Below are positions 10,038 to 18,649 of a DNA stretch of 64,000 nt, piece by piece. Each line of letters starts with the position of its first letter. Positions within the stretch are counted from its first letter, which is position 1. The notes under the pieces are model-generated. The model saw only the letters and a program-made list of their open reading frames with translations. It did not search any database and had not been told where the DNA came from. The DNA is from Enterobacter ludwigii (GTDB taxonomy: Bacteria > Pseudomonadota > Gammaproteobacteria > Enterobacterales > Enterobacteriaceae), in NCBI RefSeq assembly GCF_001750725.1, contig NZ_CP017279.1, forward strand, positions 4,712,001 to 4,776,000. The letters run 5' to 3'. The position numbers were made by a program, and so were the translations under genes.

Positions 10038-10047
10038 TGCACCTTTT

Positions 10048-10068
10048 CCCTCTCCCTCAGGGAGAGGG
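10048..10068 (+). repeat. Intergenic hairpin, CCCTCTCCC family
   Basis: CCCTCTCCCT and AGGGAGAGGG form a tight 21-nt hairpin right after luxS, followed by TAGGGTGAGGGG. A sister element lies at 17605-17625. This looks like a dispersed enterobacterial palindrome and may also serve as luxS terminator or 3' stabiliser. Confidence 0.65.
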
Positions 10069-10091
10069 TAGGGTGAGGGGCGTTTAACCTC

Positions 10092-10856
10092 ATGACCACA
10101 ACCTCAACCTTCTCCTTTACCCATCGCCCACTTGTTCCTTATGCCCATGATTACCTTCATGGCGACAGCGAGCCGTGGCATCAGCACGACTGCGCGCAAT
10201 TGCTGCACACCCTGAGTGGGGTGGTGAGAGTCGATACCGCATCAGGTTGTTGGGTGGTGCCGCCCGGACGCGGCGTCTGGCTACCCGCGGGCACTCCGCA
10301 CTCTTTGCGTATTACCGGCAACGTTGCGGCGCGCACGTTGTTTATCGATCCCCTCGCGCGAGCCGATCTTCCGGCAACCTGTCAGATAGTCCAGATCTCC
10401 GGTCTGTTACGCGAACTTATCCTCACCTCGCTGACGCTTGAGGCGTCCTACTCCCCGGGCAGTCGTGATGAGCGCGTATATGAGCTCATTCTGGATGAAA
10501 TCCGCACGTTGCGGGTGCTGCCGTTTCACCTGCCTGAGCCGGAAAGCGAGCCGTTGCGTACCCTTTGCCAGCAGATCCGGCTGTTGCCGGGGGAAAGCTG
10601 GGGCAGCATGCAGGCCGCAAACACGCTTGGTATGAGTGAACGTACGATGAACCGCCATTTTAAGCAGCAGACGGGGTTAAGCTACGGTGAGTGGCTAAGA
10701 AGGGCGCGCCTGCTGGAAGCGCTGCTGCGCCTGGGACAAGGTCAGCCAGTGCTACGCGTGGCGCTGGATCTGGGCTACGGCAGCCACAGTGCCTTTACGG
10801 CGATGTTTCGCCGGGTGATGGGGATATCACCCAGCGATTATTTCAAAGACAGCTAG
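10092..10856 (+). CDS. AraC-family transcriptional regulator with cupin sensor
   Basis: The 254-residue protein has an N-terminal AraC-type cupin (HQHDCAQLLHTLSGVVRV near residues 27-44, then PPGRGVWLPAGTPH) and two C-terminal helix-turn-helix motifs (SMQAANTLGMSERTMNRHFKQQ and LRVALDLGYGSHSAFTAMFRR). This is the NimR/YeaM-like architecture of regulators that act on a neighbouring gene. It ends tail-to-tail with the leuA-type gene, sharing 4 bp. A regulator of the flanking emr or leuA genes is possible but unproven. It is not at this site in E. coli K-12 as I recall. Confidence 0.88.
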   Translation: MTTTSTFSFTHRPLVPYAHDYLHGDSEPWHQHDCAQLLHTLSGVVRVDTASGCWVVPPGRGVWLPAGTPHSLRITGNVAARTLFIDPLARADLPATCQIVQISGLLRELILTSLTLEASYSPGSRDERVYELILDEIRTLRVLPFHLPEPESEPLRTLCQQIRLLPGESWGSMQAANTLGMSERTMNRHFKQQTGLSYGEWLRRARLLEALLRLGQGQPVLRVALDLGYGSHSAFTAMFRRVMGISPSDYFKDS

Positions 10857-12502
10857 CTGACAGCATTGAACAGGGCCTGAAGAGACGCGCGGGCCACGTC
10901 GCTGTCAATGCCGACGCCCCAGCGGCTGCTACCATCCTGAAACAGACAGCGGATATACGCCACCGAGCGGCTGTCGCTGCGCTCCCCAAGCGTATGTTCG
11001 TGATAGTCCTTAATCACAAACGGGGTCGTGACCCAGCGGCTTATACCATTGGCCGCCGCGGATAACAGCCCGTTGCCTTGCCCCTCCAGCTGGCGCATCC
11101 CGCCCTGCGTCGTGACGCTTGCCGTCAGATGTAACTGCCCGTCCTGCTGGCTGTCGCTACGGTAAGCGTGCAGGGCAAAGTCCGGCGTCTCTACCAGCCC
11201 ATAACGTGTGCGGAACAGTTGCCACAGCGCATGCTGCGTCATCTCTTTACCGTGCTGGTCGGTTTCCTGCTGTACGTGCTGGCTAAAGTCCTGCTGCAGG
11301 GCGCGGGGTAATTTCAGACCATGGTTTTGTTCAATAAGCCACGCGCTGCCGCTTTTTCCTGACTGGCTGTTAACCCGGATCACCGCTTCGTAAGTGCAAC
11401 CAATATCCTGTGGGTCAACCGGCAGATAGGGCATCTCCCAGCGTTCGTCAGGCTTGCGGGCATCAAAGCCTTTCTTGATGGCATCCTGGTGCGAACCTGA
11501 AAATGCGGTATACGCCAGCCGTCCTGCCCACGGATGTCGCGGATGCACCGGCAGCTGGTTGCAGGTTTCTACCACCTCCACCACGTGATTCATGTCGCTA
11601 AAGTCCAGATTCGGGCTAATCCCCTGGCTGTAGAGGTTCATCGCCAGCGTGACCAGGCAGACGTTACCGGTTCGTTCGCCGTTCCCAAACAGACACCCTT
11701 CGACACGGTCTGCACCGGCCATCAGGGCCAGCTCCGCGCTGGCGACACCGGTGCCGCGGTCGTTATGCGGATGGACGCTGATGCAGACATCGCTGCGGCG
11801 GCTGAAATGACGGCAGAAATACTCAATCTGATCGGCATACACATTCGGTGTACTGACCTCAACGGTGGCCGGTAAGTTGATCACCATCGGGCGTTCGGCG
11901 CACGGCTGCCAGATGTCCGCCACGGCTTCGCAAATCTCCAGCGCAAAGTCCGGCTCGGTAAAGCAGAAAGTTTCCGGAGAGTATTCGTATTGCCAGCGGG
12001 TGGCGGGATTCTCTTCGCACAGCGTGCGGATAAGACGCGTGGAACGGGTCGCCAGCTCAACGATTTGCGCTTTCTCCATGCCGAACACCAGGCGGCGGAA
12101 CAGCGGGGCGGTGGCGTTATACAGGTGTACGGTGGCCTGCTTCGCCCCGCGCAGCGACGCAAAGGTACGCAGGATAAGGTCTTCACGCGCCTGGGTTAAT
12201 ACCTGAATGGTGACGTCATCCGGAATGCGGTTTTCGTCGATCAACTGACGCACAAAATTGAAGTCCGTCTGCGAGGCAGAGGGGAAAGCGACTTCGATTT
12301 CTTTGAATCCGCAACGCAGTAACAGCGCCCAGAACTGCAGTTTGCGGTTGCTGTCCATCGGCTCGGCAAGGGCCTGATTACCGTCGCGTAAATCGGTGGA
12401 AAGCCAGCGCGGCGCCTGCGTGAGGCGTTGCTCAGGCCAGCGGCGATCGGGCAGGGAAATAGCAGGTTGAGGTTGGTATTTGTCGGAAGGTGTTTTCAGC
12501 AT
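10853..12502 (-). CDS. leuA: 2-isopropylmalate synthase, type 2 (LeuA2-like)
   Basis: The 549-residue product has an N-terminal HMGL-like TIM barrel with LRDGNQALAEPM (catalytic Arg and metal-binding Asp), the second metal motif HPHNDRGTG, and GNGERTGN, then a C-terminal LeuA regulatory domain (QGGMRQLEGQGNGLLSAA). These features fit the type 2 isopropylmalate synthase class of actinobacteria and fungi, not the 523-residue LeuA of the enterobacterial leuABCD operon. The reaction would be 2-oxoisovalerate plus acetyl-CoA to 2-isopropylmalate. I chose the ATG at 12502 because CAGGAG lies 7 bp upstream; an in-frame ATG at 12526 lacks a site. It follows emrB in the same direction after about 96 bp. 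Confidence 0.88.
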   Translation of the reverse strand: MLKTPSDKYQPQPAISLPDRRWPEQRLTQAPRWLSTDLRDGNQALAEPMDSNRKLQFWALLLRCGFKEIEVAFPSASQTDFNFVRQLIDENRIPDDVTIQVLTQAREDLILRTFASLRGAKQATVHLYNATAPLFRRLVFGMEKAQIVELATRSTRLIRTLCEENPATRWQYEYSPETFCFTEPDFALEICEAVADIWQPCAERPMVINLPATVEVSTPNVYADQIEYFCRHFSRRSDVCISVHPHNDRGTGVASAELALMAGADRVEGCLFGNGERTGNVCLVTLAMNLYSQGISPNLDFSDMNHVVEVVETCNQLPVHPRHPWAGRLAYTAFSGSHQDAIKKGFDARKPDERWEMPYLPVDPQDIGCTYEAVIRVNSQSGKSGSAWLIEQNHGLKLPRALQQDFSQHVQQETDQHGKEMTQHALWQLFRTRYGLVETPDFALHAYRSDSQQDGQLHLTASVTTQGGMRQLEGQGNGLLSAAANGISRWVTTPFVIKDYHEHTLGERSDSRSVAYIRCLFQDGSSRWGVGIDSDVARASLQALFNAVS

Positions 12503-12521
12503 GGTGCGCTCCTGTTGTCTT

Positions 12522-12535
12522 TTCACTATCGTGAA
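12522..12535 (-). promoter_or_regulatory. Inverted repeat upstream of the leuA-type gene
   Basis: TTCAC-N4-GTGAA is a perfect inverted repeat 20 bp before the leuA ATG. It is a possible operator for an unidentified regulator, for example the convergent AraC protein. Evidence is symmetry and position only. Confidence 0.4.
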
Positions 12536-12598
12536 TCGATTTCAGGAGCGCTGCTTTATCGTTACTGACAATCGCTGTCGCGATCTGGACACCGCACG

Positions 12599-14146
12599 TT
12601 AGTGCGCACCGCCGCCGCCGCCTCCGGCGCCAAACGGTGGTCGGGCAAACCATACCAGTCCCAGCAGGATGATAAAGATCCCCGCCGATATCCAGAATAT
12701 CTCGTTTGCCGAGATAATCAGGCCCTGGTTGGTGATCTGCTGAGCGATCCAGCCGGACGCCTGCTGCTCCGTCATTCCCATTCCCTGAAGCTGACTGTAC
12801 ATCTGCTGCGAGTTAGGGTTGAACGGGTTCACCGCTTCGGTCAATTGCGCATGGTGCATCGACTCGCGGTTGGTCCAAAGGGTCGTGGTGATCGACGTCC
12901 CGATGGAGCCTGCCAGCGTACGCGTAAAGTTCGACAGGCTTGATGCCGCCGCCATGCGCTCAGGCGGCAAGCCGGAAAGCGTAATGGTCGTCAGCGGCAT
13001 AAAGAAGCACGCCACGGCGAAGCCCTGAATGAACTGCGGCCACGCGGACGCGCCAAAGTCCATGCCCGGCTCGAACGTATACGCGCGCCAGTAGAAGCAC
13101 ACCGCGTACATAATAAAGCTGAAGGTCACCAGCCTGCGCATGTCGAGCTTGTGAGCGAAGCGGCCGATAATCGGCGACAGCAGGACCGGAATTAACCCCA
13201 CTGGCGCAGAAGCCAAACCTGCCCAGGTTGCGGTGTAGCCATATACCTCCTGCAACAGCTGCGGCAGCAGAACGATAGCGCCGAAGTAGAGCATGTAGGC
13301 CAGACTGATACACAGGCAGCCGATGGTAAAGTTTCGCGACTTAAACAGCGAGAGATCGACGATTGGGTTATCGTCCGTCAGCTCCCAGACGATCAGGAAG
13401 CTCAGCGATATCACCGCGACAACGGTCAGGATGATAATCTCTGTCGAGTTAAACCAGTCCAGCTCTTTACCCTGATCGAGCATCACCTGCAGGCTACCGA
13501 TCCCGACCACCAGCAGCGCCAGACCAATGGCGTCAATTCGCCGCTGCTCTGTTCGGGTTTCGCGACCGCGCAGCGTTTGCAGGGTCAGCATCACCACCAG
13601 CGCACCAATTGGCACGTTGATGAAGAAGATCCAGCCCCAGTGGTAGTTGTCGCTGATATAGCCGCCGAGGATAGGCCCGCAAATCGGTGCGACAATCACC
13701 GTCATTGACCACAGCGCCAGCGCGATAGAGCGCTTAGCGGGCGGATAGTTGTTCAGCAGCAAACTCTGCGACAGCGGAATCAGCGGCCCGGCCACAATCC
13801 CCTGAATGACGCGGAAGATGATCAGCATCGTCAGGCTGTTGGACATGCCGCACGCCCAGGAGGCGAGCACGAACAATACCGTTGACCACAGGAACAGCTT
13901 TACTTCACCGACGCGCTTCGCCAGCCAGCCGGTGATAGGGATGGAGATGGCGTTTGCCACCCCAAACGAGGTAATGACCCAGGTCCCCTGGCTCAGTGAC
14001 GAGCCAAGGTTACCGGCGATGGTTGGGATCGCCACGTTTGCGATGGTAGAGTCCAGCACCTGCATGAATGTCGCCAGCGACAGCGCAATGGTCATGATAA
14101 CCAGTTGCGCCCCCTCCAGCGGTTTTTGCGGCTTTTGCTGTTGCAT
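12599..14146 (-). CDS. emrB: Multidrug efflux MFS transporter EmrB
   Basis: EmrB is the 14-helix (DHA2 family) proton antiporter of the EmrAB-TolC pump, exporting uncouplers such as CCCP and hydrophobic antibiotics such as nalidixate. The 515-residue protein aligns with E. coli EmrB from LEGAQLVIMTIALSLATF to the Gly-rich end PPFGAGGGGGGAH. Motif C-like and TM5 features (LSQSLLLNNYPPAKRSIAL) are present. The ATG at 14146 matches the E. coli start and has AAGGTGAG just upstream; an in-frame GTG at 14155 is possible. It is 16 bp downstream of emrA. Confidence 0.98.
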   Translation of the reverse strand: MQQQKPQKPLEGAQLVIMTIALSLATFMQVLDSTIANVAIPTIAGNLGSSLSQGTWVITSFGVANAISIPITGWLAKRVGEVKLFLWSTVLFVLASWACGMSNSLTMLIIFRVIQGIVAGPLIPLSQSLLLNNYPPAKRSIALALWSMTVIVAPICGPILGGYISDNYHWGWIFFINVPIGALVVMLTLQTLRGRETRTEQRRIDAIGLALLVVGIGSLQVMLDQGKELDWFNSTEIIILTVVAVISLSFLIVWELTDDNPIVDLSLFKSRNFTIGCLCISLAYMLYFGAIVLLPQLLQEVYGYTATWAGLASAPVGLIPVLLSPIIGRFAHKLDMRRLVTFSFIMYAVCFYWRAYTFEPGMDFGASAWPQFIQGFAVACFFMPLTTITLSGLPPERMAAASSLSNFTRTLAGSIGTSITTTLWTNRESMHHAQLTEAVNPFNPNSQQMYSQLQGMGMTEQQASGWIAQQITNQGLIISANEIFWISAGIFIILLGLVWFARPPFGAGGGGGGAH

Positions 14147-14162
14147 AACGCTCACCTTCGGA

Positions 14163-15335
14163 TTAACCGGCGTTTGCCTTCACGATGTCATCGATCAGTT
14201 TATTGACCGGATCGAGGCTAATTTCACGGGCGTTACTTTCATAAGCCGGGGTGCTGCGCACCTGACTTGCCAGGATCTGACCATCGCGGTTGGCGGTATC
14301 AACCGTTACCAGCGTAGAGAGGCCAATACGCAACGGATGGTCCGCCAGCTGTTTTGCATCCAGTTCGATACGTACAGGCAAGCGCTGAACCACTTTGATC
14401 CAGTTCCCGGTGGCGTTTTGCGCTGGCAACAGGGAGAAGGCACTGCCGGTCCCCATATCCAGGCCGACCACTTTCCCGGTGTACTTCACGTCATCACCGT
14501 AAATATCGCTGATCACCGTCGCGGTCTGGCCGATACGCATATGGGCAAGCTGCGTCTCTTTAAAGTTCGCATCAACCCACAGGTTGTCCGCCGGAACGAC
14601 CGCCATCAGCGGCGTGGTTGGGCTAATTTGGGCACCAGGCTGGACGGAGCGACGAGAGACGTAGCCGGTCATCGGGCTGACAATTTTAGTACGCTGCAGG
14701 GCAAGCCACGCGTTGCGCACTTCGGTGGCAGCCTGTTGCACGGCAGGCTGGTTTTCCAGGCTGGTGCCCAGCACCATCGCCTGGTTGGCGTTGTACTGTT
14801 GAATCGCCACGTCCAGCTGCGCCTGTGCGCTGGCAACGGCATCACGCGCGTGCTGCAGCTCTTCACGGCCAATCAGGTTGGCAGTGCCGAGGGGAACGCG
14901 ACGGTTCAGGTCGCTTTGCGCCTGCGCCAGTGCGGTTTTCTGCACGTCGATGTTGGCCTGCAGCTGCTTGCTGTTGATCATCAGCTGGCGGGTCTGACGG
15001 ACGCTGGAGGCCAGCGCGGTCTGGGCTTTTTCAAAAGCCTGTTGGGCGTCGGTCGGATCGAGCGTGACCAATACATCCCCTTTTTGCACAAAATCGGTGT
15101 TATCAGCCCAGACTTTCGTCACGCTGCCCGATACCTGCGCCATAATTTGTACCTGGTTCCCTGCCACGTATGCATCGTCTGTCTCTTCAGCATGACGCAA
15201 TACTAAAAACCAATAGATCCCATATGCCACGGCAATAATAATAAAGAGCAATGTCAGTACAATAAGGGCGCTTTTGCGTTTGCCCTTTTTATTGACCGGT
15301 TGCTGCGGGGTAGTGCTCTCCGCATTTGCGCTCAT
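14163..15335 (-). CDS. emrA: Multidrug efflux membrane fusion protein EmrA
   Basis: EmrA is the periplasmic adaptor linking EmrB to TolC. The 390-residue length equals E. coli EmrA. It shows one N-terminal membrane helix (residues about 25-45, LIVLTLLFIIIAVAYGIYWF), a lipoyl-like half (VSGSVTKVWADN), a long alpha-helical coiled coil, the second lipoyl half (SPMTGYVSRRSVQPGAQI) and a beta-barrel end. The start at 15335 (MSANAES) has GGAGA upstream; an upstream in-frame ATG at 15365 gives an unusual basic extension and was rejected. It lies in the emrRAB operon, 127 bp after emrR. Confidence 0.98.
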   Translation of the reverse strand: MSANAESTTPQQPVNKKGKRKSALIVLTLLFIIIAVAYGIYWFLVLRHAEETDDAYVAGNQVQIMAQVSGSVTKVWADNTDFVQKGDVLVTLDPTDAQQAFEKAQTALASSVRQTRQLMINSKQLQANIDVQKTALAQAQSDLNRRVPLGTANLIGREELQHARDAVASAQAQLDVAIQQYNANQAMVLGTSLENQPAVQQAATEVRNAWLALQRTKIVSPMTGYVSRRSVQPGAQISPTTPLMAVVPADNLWVDANFKETQLAHMRIGQTATVISDIYGDDVKYTGKVVGLDMGTGSAFSLLPAQNATGNWIKVVQRLPVRIELDAKQLADHPLRIGLSTLVTVDTANRDGQILASQVRSTPAYESNAREISLDPVNKLIDDIVKANAG

Positions 15336-15462
15336 TGTTGTTCTCCACGATCTTCTTATTTTCACATCGGCTGAGCCGAGCTGTTGTCAGAAAGGCCAGC
15401 AGTGTGACGTGCTGGCCTGTCGGTTTTCTTATGAGTCTGGGATTGTTGAGCGTGTTGTCGCG

Positions 15463-15993
15463 TTAGCGCAGCGCCTCTAGAACAGCGCCGTCTTCATCCA
15501 TCTGGTCCAGACGGGTCAGCAGCTTGCGAGTAATGTGCTCAAGCTGGTCGCGCTCGGTGGTGCTGAGGGCAGACCACAGTTGATGCAGGCAATTATGCTG
15601 AGGTGGCAGCACCTCACGCAGGAATTGGTGACCTTTGTCGGTCAGCTGCAGATGCAGGCAGCGGCGATCGTTATCGCTTTCACGGCGTTCAATCCAGCCG
15701 CGTTTTTCCAGTTCATCGGCAATACGGGTGGCATTAGTACGGGATGAACCCAGCGCGCAGCTCAGCTCTGACGGCTGAATGCTGTGATTTTCCTGAGACT
15801 CCAGCGTAATTAACGCCATAAACAACGTCTCGTTAATCCCTTGAGCTTTCAGCATTTTATTACGATTTTCCAGTAGCTTACCCTGCATGTGCATGCACAG
15901 GCGGGTCAGCAGGATCTCCTGATACGGGAAGTCCTCATGACGACTGGCGCGGAATTTAAGCATTTGTTCAATGGGCGTAAACGAACTATCCAT
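15463..15993 (-). CDS. emrR: MarR-family repressor EmrR (MprA)
   Basis: The 176-residue protein matches E. coli EmrR in length and sequence. The winged-helix region is visible ([35 protein letters not shown]). It represses emrRAB and is released by drugs and uncouplers such as salicylate and CCCP. It is first in the operon and lies behind a good sigma-70 promoter at 16024-16052, which in E. coli overlaps its own binding site. Confidence 0.97.
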   Translation of the reverse strand: MDSSFTPIEQMLKFRASRHEDFPYQEILLTRLCMHMQGKLLENRNKMLKAQGINETLFMALITLESQENHSIQPSELSCALGSSRTNATRIADELEKRGWIERRESDNDRRCLHLQLTDKGHQFLREVLPPQHNCLHQLWSALSTTERDQLEHITRKLLTRLDQMDEDGAVLEALR

Positions 15994-16023
15994 TTGGGCA
16001 TAACCTCATTAATTACAGCCGAT

Positions 16024-16052
16024 ATAGTAACGATAGTGACAAATAATGTAAA
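16024..16052 (-). promoter_or_regulatory. emrRAB promoter
   Basis: On the minus strand -35 TTTACA (16047-16052), a 17-bp spacer and -10 TACTAT (16024-16029) lie about 30 bp before emrR. The spacer carries TTGTCACTATCG, the stretch where the EmrR site is expected from E. coli. Confidence 0.75.
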
Positions 16053-16307
16053 TGAATTATTTGTGCGGTTATATCCGCCAAACTTATGTCACCATCAGAA
16101 AGCGCCGGGTAAGTCCGTGACCCGGTGAGCACAGAGAGCGTTGGGTGTGAACCCGCGGAAGAGAGGATGTGAGGACGGGGGTCTGAACTATTCATGCCGG
16201 TAGAAAATATGTCACCCACATTAAAATTTCTGGGATAAATGATTACGTTTACATTAACAGACTGCAGGGCCCCTTTACACCCTAAGAGACCCAAAGCAAT
16301 GTAAAAC
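16053..16307. other. Intergenic remainder between emrR and ygaY
   Basis: This part of the 314-bp gap holds no credible gene. A CCGGGT/ACCCGG hairpin lies at 16105-16125. In E. coli the branched-chain amino acid exporter genes ygaZ and ygaH sit here; no trace of them is visible. Confidence 0.6.
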
Positions 16308-17492
16308 TTAGTTAATTACGTCCTGGCGATGGTACCCACGCCACCATACTAGCAGATTCAGCGCGGCGACGATTGCCCCTATCCCACACACGCCTGACCA
16401 ACCGGCATGCTGCCACGCCGAGGCTGAAATCAACGAACCCGCTGCGCCGCCAATAAAATAGCTGGTCATGTATCCGGCCGTGAGGCGGTTACGCGCCTCT
16501 GGCTTCACGCGGTAGATGACGGTCTGGTTAGTGATATGCACGCCCTGCACGGTGAGGTCGAGTACCAGAATACCGACGATCAGCGCCAGCACAGAGGTAT
16601 GGCCATACCAGATGGCTGCCCAGGAGAGCAGGAGCAGAACCAGCCCGGCAGAGGTCGTCAGATGGGATTTGCCTTTATCCGCCAGTCCGCCCGCCGGACG
16701 CGCGCCCAGGGCTCCCGCAGCGCCCGCCAGACCAAACAGACCAATCACCGCTTCGGAATAATTGAACGGCGGCGCGGCCAGCAGAAACGCCATTGAGGTC
16801 CATAAGATGCTGAAGTTGGCGAAGGTCAAACAGCCCAGCAACGCACGTGTACGCAGCAGTTTATCGTGTGTGAAGAGGCTGAAAACGGAGGCGAGAAGCT
16901 GCGGATAATTAAGGTGATTTTCCTGCTTCACCTTTGGCAGCCCGCGCCACAGGGCAAGCGCCATCACGGCCATCAGTACGCTCGCCACCCAATACACGGT
17001 ACGCCAGCCACCAAGACTCGCCAGCAGCCCGGCGACGGTCCGCGCCAGCAAAATCCCCAGCAGCAGGCCGCTCATGATTGTTCCCACCACCTTGCCGCGC
17101 TTTTCTGGTGAGGCGAGAGTGGCGGCGAGCGGAACCAGAATCTGCGCCACGACGGAGAACAGACCCGTTAACGCGGTGCCGATAATCATCATCGTTAACG
17201 AGTGGCTGCTGGCGGTGATCAGCATCCCGCCTGCAGCCAGCAAGGTCATGGAGACAATCAGCATCCGACGCTCAAACATATCGCCCAGCGGCACGAGGAA
17301 AAGCAGCCCGGCGGCATAGCCAAGCTGCGCGGCGGTGACAATAAAGCCAGCGGAGCTGGCAGAAAGGTTAAATGCGCGGGCGATGGTATCGAGCAGTGGC
17401 TGCGCGTAGTAGTTACTGGCGACTGCCAGACCCGTTGCCACGGACATTAAAAGGATGAGTGCCGGGCTAAGCCCTTGAGTTGTTTTAGTCAT
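16308..17492 (-). CDS. ygaY: MFS transporter YgaY (intact)
   Basis: A 394-residue, 12-helix major facilitator protein. The motif A loop GDMFERRML lies near residue 70 and a motif A-like second copy ADKGKSHLT near residue 270. It occupies the position of E. coli ygaY, which in K-12 is annotated as a broken gene; here the frame is complete. The subfamily (YgaY/YnfM-like, arabinose-efflux permeases) suggests drug or metabolite export; substrate unknown. It stands alone between proX and emrR. Confidence 0.85.
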   Translation of the reverse strand: MTKTTQGLSPALILLMSVATGLAVASNYYAQPLLDTIARAFNLSASSAGFIVTAAQLGYAAGLLFLVPLGDMFERRMLIVSMTLLAAGGMLITASSHSLTMMIIGTALTGLFSVVAQILVPLAATLASPEKRGKVVGTIMSGLLLGILLARTVAGLLASLGGWRTVYWVASVLMAVMALALWRGLPKVKQENHLNYPQLLASVFSLFTHDKLLRTRALLGCLTFANFSILWTSMAFLLAAPPFNYSEAVIGLFGLAGAAGALGARPAGGLADKGKSHLTTSAGLVLLLLSWAAIWYGHTSVLALIVGILVLDLTVQGVHITNQTVIYRVKPEARNRLTAGYMTSYFIGGAAGSLISASAWQHAGWSGVCGIGAIVAALNLLVWWRGYHRQDVIN

Positions 17493-17604
17493 CAGGTTCA
17501 GGAATCGTGAGTTAAGTGATTATTTTTCCGTGAACCATAATAGCGAATGATTGTGAATGTGGTGGGATTGTTACGTGCTGGATTGTGCGGTTTAGGGGAG
17601 TTCA

Positions 17605-17625
17605 CCCTCTCCCGTGGGGAGAGGG
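17605..17625 (+). repeat. Intergenic hairpin, CCCTCTCCC family
   Basis: CCCTCTCCC and GGGAGAGGG close a GTG loop between proX and ygaY. It resembles the element after luxS at 10048-10068 and may act as terminator or stabiliser for proX mRNA, which ends 17 bp away. Confidence 0.6.
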
Positions 17626-17641
17626 CGGGTCTGAAGGGCTC

Positions 17642-18640
17642 TTATGACTTCTGCGCGTCCATCGCTTCTTTTACCCAGCCATCAAACTGCTGCTGGTGGG
17701 CTTTGATCCAGCCATCCACGTGGCCTTTGATGTCAGCTTCGGACGATTTCCCCGCGTGCATCATTGCGTTCTGGGCGTTGATGTCCGCCAGAGGCAGTTT
17801 CATCACCGAGAACAGCTTCGCTGCCGCCGGGTTTTTCTCAGCCCAGGTTTTGTTAGCAACGATATGCATCGTGTTTACCGGGAAGCCATAGTTCATGCCG
17901 TTTGGCAGTTTGGTGTCGATATCTTTCTGCTCGCCCGGCAGGGAAGAGAAGGGCACCTGCAGCCACACCACGTCTTTCCCCGGCTTCAGCACGTCGCTCA
18001 CCCAGTACGGTGTCCAGGTGTAATAGATAACCGGTTTACCCTCTTTGAAGCGGGCAATGGTGTCGGCCATCATCGCCGAGTAGTTACCGTGGCTGACGTC
18101 GACCGTTTTCGCCAGGTCAAAGGCTTTGTTCTGGTGATTAATCACCGCCTCACAGCCCCAGCCCGGCGAGCAGCCCATCATGTCAGCTTTGCCGTCACCG
18201 TTGGTGTCGAACAGTTTGGCAATCTTCGGATCCTTCAGCTGCTCGATATTAGTGATGTGGTACTGGTCGGCTGTTTTCTTGTCGATCAGGTACCCCTGCG
18301 CCGCACCGGTCACGAAGGTGCCTTCGCGGTAGAATTTCTTATCCCCGCCGGCGGCGGCATACATGTCGTCGTGCAGCGGCTGCCAGTTGACGGCGGTAAA
18401 GGTGGCATCACCGGAGGCAATCGAGGTGTAGCCCACGTTGTAATCCACTTCACTTGGGGTGTTGACCGTATAGCCCAGTTTTTCCAGCGCGCGGCTGACT
18501 AACAGCGTCTGGAAGGTCTCTTCTGAAATGGTGCTCTGAACCGGTTGCACGGTAATGCCTTTGCCCGGCAGGTCTGCAGCAAACGTGCTGGTGGAGACAA
18601 GGGTGGCAAACGCTGTGGCAAAAAGTACGCGATGTCGCAT
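17642..18640 (-). CDS. proX: Glycine betaine/proline-binding protein ProX
   Basis: ProX is the periplasmic substrate-binding protein of the ProU importer for glycine betaine and proline betaine. The 332-residue precursor has a Sec signal peptide cleaved at [10 protein letters not shown] (about residue 21). The Trp residues of the aromatic betaine-binding box are in regions such as [12 protein letters not shown] and [13 protein letters not shown], and the disulfide-forming [13 protein letters not shown] is present. It is last in proVWX. Confidence 0.98.
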   Translation of the reverse strand: MRHRVLFATAFATLVSTSTFAADLPGKGITVQPVQSTISEETFQTLLVSRALEKLGYTVNTPSEVDYNVGYTSIASGDATFTAVNWQPLHDDMYAAAGGDKKFYREGTFVTGAAQGYLIDKKTADQYHITNIEQLKDPKIAKLFDTNGDGKADMMGCSPGWGCEAVINHQNKAFDLAKTVDVSHGNYSAMMADTIARFKEGKPVIYYTWTPYWVSDVLKPGKDVVWLQVPFSSLPGEQKDIDTKLPNGMNYGFPVNTMHIVANKTWAEKNPAAAKLFSVMKLPLADINAQNAMMHAGKSSEADIKGHVDGWIKAHQQQFDGWVKEAMDAQKS

Positions 18641-18649
18641 CGTTGTTCC

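Noticed and set aside
13806..15206. 466-codon plus-strand frame opposite emrB and emrA
   Set aside because: Antisense to two well-identified genes; composition is low in hydrophobic periodicity and matches no family.
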